From: Gnetum montanum
Taxonomy: Eukaryota > Streptophyta > Gnetopsida > Gnetales > Gnetaceae
Reading direction: 5' to 3'
NCBI GenBank assembly: GCA_015680685.1
Contig: MNCI01030039.1
Location: 171,063 to 205,864, forward strand
DNA length: 34,802 nucleotides
The translations under genes and the position numbers were made by a program. Shown here in pieces: positions 1 through 9,267 of this stretch (its first letter is position 1; every line of letters begins with the position of its first letter). The notes below the pieces were generated by a model. The model was not told the DNA's origin. It saw nothing but the letters and a program-made list of their open reading frames with translations, and made no database searches.

Positions 1-492
1 ATTAACATGAATAGAAATGTAAATGTTAACTAAGTACATAGAAAATAAATTCCATTGAAAATAAATCTATTCTATGTCAAAGTGCTGCAATGAGTAGGAA
101 TCAATCTCAATCTTATTGTCATTCATGGAATGTGTCTAGGCATAATTCCACTCCAATAAGACACTATACAACTAACTAAAATCCACATTATGAGCACTCA
201 CTAACTATTTGCTAAGATTATGAAATAAAGCTGCAAGTGTCTAGCTACACTACTAACCAAATGGGGCCAAATACAAGGCAGGTGCTTGCTTATTTATAGG
301 CAAATACAAGCATTACATCGACAGGGATGTGTTAACACATTTAGCTACATCAATGAGGCTATGAAAATGAATCTAGAATGTACTACCTAGTAATGCATTA
401 ATGCATTTTCACCCACACATATGTAATGATGCATCTAAGATGCATTGACAGGGATGCATTGACAAAGTTGCTTGACATATCATGTCTTATCA
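1..492 (-). mobile_element. Ty3/gypsy-type LTR, cut by the window edge
   Basis: Reading on the minus strand, the LTR appears to begin at 492 with TGATAAGAC, one base away from the TGATGAGAC start of the LTR at 31751-32819. A TATA box (CCTATAAATA) lies at 291-300, a core GTGCTCATAAT at 187-197 and an AATAAG poly(A)-like signal at 112-117. The same order and nearly the same spacing occur in three other LTRs of this window. The U3 part (300-480) has iterated ATGCAT motifs and the 12-bp palindrome TGTGTTAACACA. The far end lies outside the window. The start at 492 is an inference from family resemblance, because no partner LTR is visible. Confidence 0.6.
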
Positions 493-984
493 CCATTAGA
501 GTTTCCAAAAACTACTTGGAATTCATGCAATAGCTATCAAACAACTAGTATAGATATCTACTTCAAGGATGAGAAGTTTGTTTGTGACTAGCTTTAATGC
601 AAGAGAGATGTCTACTTGAAGGTGTAAACATTTACTATGAGACATCTTCTTGTAGACCTCTATTATGCTATATGGATGTTTGCTATTTTAGTGAGACATC
701 TACATTCCAAATACACTTTGGGGTTTGAAGCATTCCTTTGGCCTTTTGGCTTCTCGCTAGTCCTTGAAACATCTTCATTTGATTGATAGACTTTGTTAAC
801 ATCCATGTTCTTATCTTGTTTTCCTTAGTCTTTATTTCAACATTGTAGCTCACGTTCTAAAAGTCTTATCTCTCTATTTGAAGTGCTTTGTTGATTAACT
901 CTCTTATGGTTCTACAAGATCACATACACACACATTCTACATTCTCCATTTTCTCTAAGGTTTTAACATACCAAAAGGTCAACA
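493..984 (-). mobile_element. Copia-type LTR fragment (outer end)
   Basis: On the minus strand this piece begins TGTTGACCTTTTGGTATG at 984 and matches the beginning of the Copia LTR at 28831-29994 over about 110 bp; the match weakens but continues (repeated AGACATCT/GATGTCTC words). It stops at 492/493, where a gypsy LTR begins. The sequence just right of 984 reads ATTGAGGTTGT on the minus strand, a possible worn polypurine tract, which would make this a 3' LTR. That last point is weak. Confidence 0.55.
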
Positions 985-1359
985 ACAACCTCAATAAGAG
1001 AATGTCACTTATGCTATGAGCACTCTGCAAAGATGCATGGGTATCGATACTCATGCGAGTCCAAGGCCCATGGTGGACATAGCAAATATTTTCATTCACT
1101 AGTTAGGGATCTTTCTAGCACATTATATGTTGCTACTTTCATTCTAATTTTTGAATTCTCTCCTAGGTCATTTCTCTTCATGGGTATCATACACCTTGTC
1201 AGAATGAGATTATGACTTTCCATGTTGTTCTATCATATGATTTGGTTGCAATATGAATTGATATACCTCTTCTTGATAATTCTAGTTCACTAACTAATTA
1301 ATTGATTTTTCATCAATAACACCTAGGTACATTACCTAGATTCTTAATGATCTTTCTAA
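985..1359. other. Unassigned AT-rich sequence
   Basis: If 493-984 is a Copia 3' LTR, this should be the end of the internal region, but minus-strand translation shows no recognisable RNase H or RT. A 60-codon plus-strand frame at 1033-1215 has no features of a real protein. I assign no function. Confidence 0.4.
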
Positions 1360-1381
1360 CCCCCCCCCCCCCCCCCCCCCN
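1360..1381. other. Poly-C run followed by an N: assembly break
   Basis: Twenty-one C residues end in an N at 1381. This is typical of a low-quality read end or scaffold join, so sequence on either side may not be truly adjacent. A second single N occurs at 5245. Confidence 0.8.
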
Positions 1382-2699
1382 TGTAACTAATGAGATACTT
1401 GGGGTTTTTAAAAAAAATCTTAAACTATCTTTCTATAGAGGTTAAAAATTAATCTTAAGGTTGAAGAGGTTATATTGTTAGACATGATTAGTTAGTGTAC
1501 GTTATGCCCTCTTAACATACAATTTACAATATCATTAAATTTTTGGGTATTTAAATGACAAATTTAACCTCAATATTAAGTTTAGGAGGTTGAAAAATAT
1601 TATGAATGACTATTCATATGTTAGAAATGGACATTATATGCCCAAGTTATGCTAAAATGAGTCTCCAAGGGTCTTGAGGCATCATGTTGGAAAAGGCATA
1701 AAAAACTAATTTTTGGAACTTGTACAGTTGATTTGACTTCACTATTGCATTTGAGAGGTTAAAATCTATATGAAACAACTCTTTGTTCATCCAAAAAGGC
1801 TTTCAAAATTAAAATTTATGGTTTTTGAATTCTAAGACTTAAGGCACGAAAAACGAGACTTTTCGAGAGATCGCCCATTCTAGTACTACTCTAGATTGAG
1901 CACGCTTAATTACGAAAATTTTATCAAGGTAAATGCAAATGTGCCAAATTTCCTTTTTAAAACTATTCTCACATTTTTAAATTTAAATTTTATCATCCAT
2001 TTTTAACATGTTTAAAAGGTTACCATTAATTGATAGAAAAGTTCAACTTTTCTGTCAATTTGTAGAAACTTTTTTTGTTCACTGAACTTGCTAAGAAGGT
2101 AGGCCGATGATGCTCGTCGCAACACTTAGCATGGTGGTGACCACATTAATAGAAGGTCATTTATAGATGCACAACAATGAGCAATGGTAGCATGGGGCAT
2201 AGTAGGTGGGTTGAGCAGCAGCAGGTGAGGAGGATGCTAATGCAACATTACCTCACCATGACCTATTACAAGAAGTCATCGCAAGGCTTGTGCTACCCTC
2301 TTAAGGACTTGCATTACCCTTCCAAGGGCTTGTGTGGCCTAGGTAGGCTTGTGTGTCAGCCTAGGCAAGGTTTTCTTGACACCCATTAGAGTCATGGAGG
2401 CAAAAAATCATGTCACCAGTGGTGCTATGGGAGGTAAAGAATGGTGGTGGCAGGGAAGGTAATCAATCAGTACACCGATGGAAGCAGGGGAGGAGATGAA
2501 TTGCGACATCAATGATGGTGGGGAAGGTAGCCCCTTCTAAGAACCTTGCCCCCCCCCCTCCACATTTTTTCATGCAATAAGACCATGCCTTAATAGGACT
2601 ACCCCTGCAAGCGGTAGCAAACAACATAAATGAAAATGTTGTGGTAAGGCTGATGTAGTTAGTTAGACATAATGGTCAATTACTACCAACATTGCCAAG
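1382..2699. other. Unassigned region with a short 21-bp repeat
   Basis: No recognisable gene. At about 2283-2345 there are three imperfect units of 20-21 bp (AAGGCTTGTGCTACCC-type), which in the frame starting at 2177 give a short repeating peptide around GLCYPLK. A C-run lies at about 2548-2558. The 70-codon frame (2177-2389) has no family resemblance I can name. Confidence 0.4.
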
Positions 2700-3064
2700 G
2701 ATATATGGAACTCGACGTCACTTTTTGATTTCAGCTTCATCTTCCTTGGAGATTTCCAAGGATAAGCCTCTAATTCCTAGCCTAGCATCCATAATGCTAA
2801 GCCATGCTCTTCCCATAATTATAAGAAATTCTCCTTTCTTTTTCATACAAGTATGACTAAGAAGTTGACAGGATAAGACCAGTCACTTATGGCAGTGATG
2901 AAATCTTCTACTTGTCTAAGTGAGACAATGATTGACCGATCTGCAAGCTTTAGTTGGATGTTGCTTTTCTTCAATGGAGGAAGATTCTAGGTTTTGTACA
3001 TACTTATGAAATTAGATTTTCTCCTAACTAAGAATCTAGTAGAGCCTTACAAGGTTTATGTCCT
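2700..3064 (-). pseudogene. Ty3/gypsy protease region, degraded fragment
   Basis: On the minus strand the translation shows the aspartic-protease start KALLDS, then LKLADRSIIVSLRQVEDF, WSYPVNFLVI and, one frame over, IMGRAWLSIMDARLGIRGLS. The same blocks occur in the same order in the plus-strand element at 23490-23830 (KALLDLGFGVNLI, WSYSTEFLVIQ, IMERAWLSIIDAQLGIRDLS). The fragment is therefore the same retroelement family in the opposite orientation. It has in-frame stops and at least two frameshifts. No RT follows at lower coordinates, so it is truncated. In an intact element this enzyme would cut the Gag-Pol polyprotein. Confidence 0.75.
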
Positions 3065-3949
3065 ACTGTCTATAGATGTACTAAGGAGCTTTTGGGATCT
3101 ATTCTCTTCTTAAAAAGTTCTCCTACTTTAATCCAATGCATTATAGTTTGAGTGAGCATGATAGTGGTTAGATTAGATCCATAGAATATGGAAGTGTAGT
3201 GTTTCCTTGAGGAGGATGTGTAGATGGGGTGGATATAGGTGATGTCCTCATCCTTTGAACCCTTTTTGGACCTATTTTGAAAAATGGACGTTTCCTAGAT
3301 CTAGGTTAATTTATCATCACATCCTCTTATGTATTAATCATCCTAGTAGCACTCTTTTGCTACAGTTATGTTAGCAGTTCTTCTTGCATCACTAGTGATG
3401 GCACTAGTGGTAGGGAGTTAGGAGGTTGGATTGATGACAAATCCATGAAGAGATAAAGTAGAGGTTGTAGGTAGAATTTTAAGAGAATGAATTCTAATGA
3501 GATGTGGTATAAGAGCTTACAAATGGATAAATGAACTTTAGGAATGCAAGAAATACATTCTAAACCTCAATAATAATACAAATAATTCACTACGTAGTTC
3601 ATGAAGGCTAAAAAGAAACTCTTTACTTCTTTTCCATATCTGTGGGATGCCCTCATGCTTGCTAAGACTAATAGTCATGCTTAAAAAGTAGGGAATCCAT
3701 GGACAGATGGAAAGAGACTTTTATTAATCTATCAATTCTTGAAGAAGAGTAGAAAAGAGCCTATGTCACCAAGGCTATGATTAACATTAGCCATTATACA
3801 TACTATTTTTTGTAATAAAGTCATCTGTCAACAATTTTATAATTGAGCTAACCACTTAAAAATTTTGTAACACAACACTTACAAGTCAGTCAATTTAGTC
3901 AAGTCCTTATCACCACATCTTTTTTGTAATTGAAGTCTATCCATTTTGG
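3065..3949. other. Unassigned, possibly retroelement-derived
   Basis: By position the minus strand should hold the gag of the protease fragment at 2700-3064, but I could not recognise it. On the plus strand 3598-3770 reads as an almost open frame (MKAKKKLFTSFPYLWDALML, one TAG) that looks like a decayed coding segment of unknown identity. Confidence 0.3.
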
Positions 3950-3986
3950 TATAATTTGGGATGAGTTTCAGTTGGTTGTATGGGTA
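3950..3986 (+). promoter_or_regulatory. Polypurine-tract region before a 3' LTR
   Basis: GGGATGAGTTTCAG and then TATGGGTA immediately precede TGATGAAG. This resembles the end of the internal region of the minus-strand element at 32820-32858 (GACGAGTTTTCA, then ATGGGGGTA, then TGATGAGAC). The alignment supports reading 3987 as the first base of a 3' LTR. The tract is short and worn. Confidence 0.5.
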
Positions 3987-4597
3987 TGATGAAGCATAGA
4001 AAATATAATAAATATATGTGCTTGTGTAGCCTATTTAACATATATGTGCAAGAGCATATGGATCAACAAAGGCTTTACTATGTTGGTGTAGATGCATTGC
4101 TGCAATTAATGAGTTTGCCTATATATATGTGATTTTCTCTAGTGGAAATCATTAATTTTTATTAGTATTAGGAAGCTCTTGCAGTTCAATCTTGTAATTC
4201 TTAGTTAGTTAACAAGTGCTCATAGTGTATGTTTAAGTTAATTATCTAAAGTTAGCATTCAACTAGTTACACTTGGATGCAAGCATATTTTTAATAATGA
4301 ATATTGAAATTGATTCTATCATATTTTACTACTTTGACTTAGATTAGACTTATATTTTATATACTTTATTTTTAGGCAATTAACTAGTAAATTTCTATAA
4401 TACTTTTCTTACAATTTTTTGTTGTATTAGTAGAAGCAAAATGAGTATGTTAAGACCTCAAGCACTAAGTACATTTAACTTGGTTACCCAACAATTAGTT
4501 AATTTGGTTCACCTAATAATTAATTAGTTTGGTTGCTCATTGGTAAATCTATGAATCCAAGAGTATGACATTAAGTTGATGAAGCAAATGCTCATCA
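3987..4597 (+). mobile_element. Ty3/gypsy-type LTR, plus orientation
   Basis: It begins TGATGAAG and ends CTCATCA, the same ends as the LTRs at 19833-20681 and 31751-32819. The TATA box (CCTATATATATG) is at 4118-4129, the core GTGCTCATAGT at 4216-4226 and AATAAT at 4293-4298. The part after the TATA box also aligns well with the minus strand of 1-300. Near its end are two or three units containing TTGGTT and AATTAG. A polypurine-like tract on its left suggests a 3' LTR; no primer-binding site follows, and no 5' partner is visible. Confidence 0.65.
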
Positions 4598-5013
4598 ATC
4601 TCAAATTTTATATTATTTCTATTATTAGTTAGTTATAGTTTAGTATTATTTCTATTTTTAGTAATTTTTTGTATTTAGCAATATGGACCAAGCAACCTCA
4701 ATAATCATATCCCTTAATAACATTAATTATACATTATGAGCCCACTATAAACATGGCTGAGAAGACAATGACTTGTGATCTCTTCACACTATTCTTAGAT
4801 GTTAGCCTATTTCATTTACCAATTATGGTAGGATCCACGTGTACATTCTAGACTTGTATGGTTGGATGTAGGTATTGCATTTATCACATATAGACTAAAA
4901 AATGAAATTAGATGTACAATATACATTAGAACCATCATTTTAGGTCATCCATCAATGCCACGATTCTTAAACATTATGCAAGAAGTATAAGCATCACCAA
5001 TCCATCGCAACTT
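4598..5013. other. Unassigned AT-rich sequence
   Basis: No gene or recognisable repeat was found. A single N occurs further on at 5245. Confidence 0.4.
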
Positions 5014-5119
5014 TTCCTAATATATATACCATGCTCAATATAAGCATCAATTACATTGAAAATACTATAAATCTTGTTATCACTCATCTAATGATCACTA
5101 TTTATAGTTGCAACACTTA
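5014..5119 (-). repeat. Left arm of a ~106-bp inverted repeat
   Basis: The reverse complement of this segment closely matches 6223-6328; long blocks such as CTTGTTATCACTCATC and ATATATATACCATGCTC are identical. On the minus strand it encodes MSDNKIYS and IDAYIEHGIYIRK, the counterpart of the small frame at 6254. The arms enclose a decayed RTE-type LINE and a SINE. Confidence 0.8.
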
Positions 5120-5129
5120 CATTTTGGAT

Positions 5130-5870
5130 AATATGGTTAATACTTTTTACAAACCTTAGAGGTATGCATGATTACTATCCTATAAAATTTTCCTTTAATT
5201 TTATTGGTATTCTTTCATCATATAGAACACCACTAGCGTATCTTNGATTTGAGGATTGATCCTAGGAAGCAAAAATGTTTGCAATCAAGGACTTTTTTTC
5301 TGTAATTGTCACTTCTATTATGTTGTTATTAAAATTTCATTCTATATATTTTGTCTTACTTGAGCTAATTTTTAAGCCTTTTGATTCTGGAGCATGTCTC
5401 CACTTGTCCATTTTAGTAGCAATATTTTCTTGAGTTCTATCCACTAGCACAATATCATCTACAAATAGTGTACATCAAGAGAATTTATCTTGTATTTCCT
5501 TTATTAATTTATCCATAATAATGTCAAATAAGTATAGACTAAGTGTAGACCTATTGTGATTAAAAAATCAAATCGTATTCTACAAGTTGTTATAATTTTA
5601 GTAGTAGCTTATTCTTCCATGTCTTTAAGTATTTTAACATATGTATCAAGGATGTTTTTCTTTTGTAAGGCCAATCAAATAATATATATATGCACTATGT
5701 CATGTGCTTTTTCTAAGTTAACCAAGAGCATATGTGGATTTTTTCTATGTGTTTTGAATTTCTCCATCAACTATTGTATAAAAACATAGCCTCTATAGTA
5801 GATCTTCCTAGCATAAATCCAAATTATTTTTCTAATACTGTTGTTTACAAATAATCTACTCAAAGTAATT
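5130..5870 (-). pseudogene. RTE-type LINE reverse transcriptase, degraded
   Basis: Minus-strand translation gives, in order and across frameshifts, FGFMLGRSTIEAM, LLVNLEKAHDIVH, KNILDTYVKILKDMEE, ITIGLHL, LFVDDIVLVD, MDKWRHAPESKGLKISSSKT and RYASGVLYDERIPIKLK. These are recognisable blocks of plant RTE-clade reverse transcriptases, including the catalytic [FY]xDD (here FVDD) and the SKGLK motif after it. An intact protein would copy the element's RNA at a nicked target. Several stops and frameshifts make this copy dead. No endonuclease domain was recognised upstream on this strand. Confidence 0.8.
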
Positions 5871-6024
5871 AATTTTTTAATTATAGGAAAAATATCTTAA
5901 TTTTATTTAAATAGATTATTGACATGATTTTCAACCTTGATGCTTGATTCTTATAAATTATCATAATTAAATTTTTTACCAAATCTAAAGTTTTATTTCC
6001 TAGTTAATTTGTATTACATCTACA

Positions 6025-6180
6025 TATGCAACATAGTGGTTAGGACCCTCATCTCTCACAAGAGGTTGTAGATTCAACACCTATCTCTACTTCCAAAAGT
6101 GAGACATCCACTTTACTAATTAAAATGAAACTTTAACTTGGGGTATATGATATTTCCTATGTTAAGGATTTTCATAATGG
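6025..6180 (+). mobile_element. tRNA-derived SINE-like sequence
   Basis: An A-box-like AGTGGTTAGGA at 6034-6044 and a B-box-like TAGATTCAACACC at 6069-6081 lie about 35 nt apart, the spacing of a Pol III internal promoter in a tRNA-related unit. Similar pairs occur at 8271-8333 (-), 14188-14241 (+) and 18338-18387 (-). It cannot fold as a normal tRNA, so a SINE head is more likely than a tRNA gene. Confidence 0.5.
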
Positions 6181-6222
6181 TACATGATTACCCAAAAGTA
6201 TCGTCTATATCATCCATAATTT

Positions 6223-6328
6223 ATGTGTTGCAACTACAATTAGTGATCATTAGATGAGTGATAACAAGATTTCTAGTATGTTTAGTATAATTGATGCTTA
6301 TATAGAGCATGGTATATATATTAGGAAA
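6223..6328 (+). repeat. Right arm of a ~106-bp inverted repeat
   Basis: Reverse-complement partner of 5014-5119. Both arms carry the same upstream stop (SDH, then TAG, then MSDNKI), so the duplicated sequence was probably already non-functional, or begins at that ATG, when it was copied. Confidence 0.8.
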
Positions 6329-6436
6329 TTAAAGAAAAGGGTCGCTACTTTGGAAGAAGTAAATAGACTTACTACCATAAACAAAGTTTTGGATGAGATT
6401 CACAATGAGCATGCTTCATATAACGAACATGCCTAA
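6254..6436 (+). CDS. Small open frame of unknown function, probably remnant
   Basis: Sixty codons, hydrophilic and Lys/Glu/Ile-rich, with a helical-looking C-terminal half (LKKRVATLEEVNRL). The first 24 residues recur in the left arm of the inverted repeat with five or fewer substitutions, which is more conservation than most sequence nearby. I recognise no domain. It may be a remnant of a transposon protein. There is no evidence that it is expressed. Confidence 0.25.
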   Translation: MSDNKISSMFSIIDAYIEHGIYIRKLKKRVATLEEVNRLTTINKVLDEIHNEHASYNEHA

Positions 6437-6739
6437 TGCATTAAGCAAGAATGAATAAGCAAAGTCAAATTTAAAATTATGTAAAAAAATTTAAATAATA
6501 ATAAGGTATTTTGCTCATAACACTACAAATATTAATTAATTGAAATAGATTCTTTGTAAGCAACATGTATGCTTTATGTTTGTTATATTGATAGGGGTTG
6601 GTTAAATTGGATGTTTCTTAGTAAATCTAATTTTTTTCCAATGGATTTGATGTTTTTCTAGTGAATCTTATTTTTCTCTCTCTTTAATTTGTCTCCAACA
6701 AGTTTGATTTCTCTAGAATTCCCCTATGGGGATTCATAT

Positions 6740-8045
6740 TACTCCTAACCTTTTTAACCAATGTTGAAATTTCTACTACTTTTATTGATGCAGAATTTTT
6801 TTTTGTTGATTCTCAAAATGTATATTTACAAGCTAGTAAAAAAAAAAGGTTTTGGTGGTTTTTTTTAGTGATGTTGATAAAATTAAAATACTTGATTTTG
6901 TTTCTTTTGATAATGTATATGAGTCATTGGTTGGTGATGTTTCATCATAATACGTTCATTCAAATTTTGAGTTACCTGCAATTAACTTGAAATCAAAGTC
7001 TTGTTTTGCAATTAAATGATATGATGAAAAAAAAAACATAACATCTAAGTGCTTCATGTTAGGTAGTGCTCTTTTTTTTTCCTTGCTTGTTGAGTTTGGC
7101 AATGTTTCGATGGTGCAACATGCCTCACATATAAGGTCTTCTATACATAAGAATACAGTGTTTATTATTCATAAGTGGGTTCTAGATTTTGATGTCCAAT
7201 CTTAAAAATATGATAAAGTTCTAGATTTTATTGAGTTATATAATTTTTCATTAATGTTTCAAAAAGCTAAGCAAGAAATTTTTGGTCTTCTTAAGCTTAT
7301 TAAGCATATGAAGTCTATTTCTATAATTTTTAGTTTTTGTAGACGTTTTTTTTTTCAAATCAATTTTTTCAATTGACAAAAAAAAATTGATATTATAAGT
7401 AAGAGTAAAGACTTAAATTTAGCCAAATACATAGCATAGTCTTCCTAATTCTTGTAACTTTATTAAAAGAAAACAAAAAATGTGTAGAAGTTAATGTTAA
7501 TGATAAGAATAATCAAATGGCAATAAAGAATTTAAAAAAGATAGAAGCTCCTATGTATATTTTTAGCAGTACTAGAAAAAGAGTTAAGTAATCAGACATA
7601 TAGCTCACAAGACAAATTTTTCTTTGTGTGATAAAAATACTATTAACCCAAAGATTAAAAACCTAAAACTTAAAACTAGTGTTAACAAGAAGGTTACAGT
7701 TGATGGTAAAGGTTCTCAACATAAAATTAATAACAAGTGACAAAGTGAAGAACTTCTACAAGTGTTTAACAAAAATACTATTAACCAAAAAATTAAAAAC
7801 CTAAAACTTAAAACTAGTGTTGACAAGAAGGTTATAGATGATGGTAAAGATTCTCAACATAAAATTAATAACAAGTGACAAAGTGAAGAAATTCCACAAG
7901 TGTTACTACTTTCTTACTTTGATACAAATATTGGTATTAAACCACAACCCTCAATCTGGAATTCTTTTGCTATGTTAAATTCAAATATAAATGTTGAAAA
8001 GTGATATAAATTTTATTAGGGTTAAGAACTTCCTCTGTACTTACA
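6740..8045 (+). pseudogene. Unidentified retroelement-like frame, copy A
   Basis: A broken plus-strand frame runs through DFVSFDNVYESLVGDV, LLVEFGNVSMVQHASHIRSS, FIIHKWVLDFDVQS and KAKQEIFGLLKLIKHMKSIS, with stops and shifts in T-rich runs. The minus strand of 15390-16640 holds a second copy that follows it to the end (shared words such as CTTATTAAGCA and AAATATTGGTATT). The pattern resembles the ORF1/DUF4283-type proteins of plant LINEs (VxxEF... and a WVLDFD block), but I am not certain of that. Copy A differs from copy B by a tandem 138-bp duplication at 7633-7908. Confidence 0.5.
7633..7908 (+). repeat. Two tandem 138-bp units in a coding-like frame
   Basis: Units 7633-7770 and 7771-7908 are nearly identical. 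The length equals 46 codons, so the duplication keeps the frame. Each unit encodes KNLKLKTSV and HKINNK followed by TGA then QSEE. Both carry the same TGA, so this stop predates the duplication. Confidence 0.85.
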
Positions 8046-8264
8046 ATTAAATTTCATTTCATTTAATAATTAATTTTCTTCACTTAATTGATGTACTCTA
8101 ATTTTTTTTTCTCATTATTAATATTTTTTTGGGGTCCTACCTAAATTCTTGAATTTTGATTGTTATGTTTACTTAAATTTTTCAATTTAAAAATGAATCT
8201 TATGAGAGAGGCAAACATATTGAACTAAGCAATTTTAGAATTCCCTTCATTAAAATTTTCCAGT

Positions 8265-8340
8265 TGCCCACTAGAATCAAACCTCAAACGTGTAATATGA
8301 GGTTTCCATGCCAATGATCTTACGACCTAGCCTAAGACCT
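8265..8340 (-). mobile_element. tRNA-derived SINE-like sequence
   Basis: On the minus strand an A-box-like AGGCTAGGTCGTAAGATC (8316-8333) is followed by a B-box-like GGTTTGATTCTAG (8271-8283). The A-box region resembles the copy at 14188 (TAGCCTAGTGATAAG). Confidence 0.45.
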
Positions 8341-8512
8341 CATTGTTAAATAACCCAATACATTAAAAAATATCCACATATTTATTGCTGCCACCTACCA
8401 TCAAGAGATCATCCTAATTGCAACTAACTTGCACCATTTTACCACAATTGTACAATTGATGAATGTACCATATGTTATTAACTTAACTAATTTTTCTTAA
8501 AATCATTACTAA

Positions 8513-8574
8513 ATTTTCCATGATGATTACTTATACCTTGAAGATTTTCCATGATGATTACTTATAGCTTGAAG
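8513..8574. repeat. Two tandem 31-bp units
   Basis: ATTTTCCATGATGATTAC begins each unit; the two differ by one base (TATACCTTG against TATAGCTTG). Confidence 0.85.
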
Positions 8575-9267
8575 GTTTGATAATGATTTATTCCACTGAA
8601 AAACCACTTTACTGGAGTTGCTATGCATCTCTTTATCATTTAGGACTGCTTATGTCACCGAGAACTCTCAGCAGTGTTTGTTTCTATTCTGTCGAACTAG
8701 GGCTACACTGGTCTCCATAGAGTAGCTGAATGTCCTCCAAGTTTCAAATGATAAGGATCCAATTCAACACAAAATCTACAATGTGAAGTTGAACAGTGAC
8801 TTCAAATGGCCTCCATTGATGGGCTTAATTCTTGATTAAGCCTAAAAACTATGATACCTAAATGCTCAAATGCATGGTTCCATTAATTGAATAGAGAAGG
8901 GTCTCACGCATGTCAAGGCTCCTTCCAAAAGTAAGAGTCCAAAGGCATCAGGATATTTGAAGTAAAAGAGGACTTACGGAATGAATCTTGTTAGTATGTA
9001 AAGGTCATAATATTTGAGCTCTGTCAACAGCAATTTACAGCAATTGCCAACAGCTAGCTGAGGGAATAACTGCGAGAACCAATTTACAAAGATGAAATGC
9101 GTGTGGGTATTGGGTACACAAAACCACATTTCTGAGATCTTTATGGACATCATGAAAACGAAACTGGTAAAATGCAGGGAACGGTCATGGTGGAGCTTTT
9201 CTATTTCCATTGTTTTCGGTGTACAACCAGACCTTTTCTAGTTCTACCAAAACAGACTTATGGATTT
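8575..9267 (-). other. Downstream flank / probable 3' UTR of the RopGEF gene
   Basis: This lies immediately after the RopGEF stop codon on the minus strand. A candidate AATAAA signal (plus-strand TTTATT at 8587-8592) is the only clear one I saw, about 680 nt after the stop, so the 3' end is uncertain. Open frames at 8974-9210 (-) and 9210-9449 (+) look like chance frames. Confidence 0.4.

Noticed and set aside
985-1380. Expected Copia RNase H region next to the left Copia LTR
   Set aside because: No recognisable RNase H or RT blocks in any minus-strand frame.
6031-6090. Possible tRNA gene
   Set aside because: A- and B-box-like words exist but the cloverleaf arms do not pair; a SINE head fits better.
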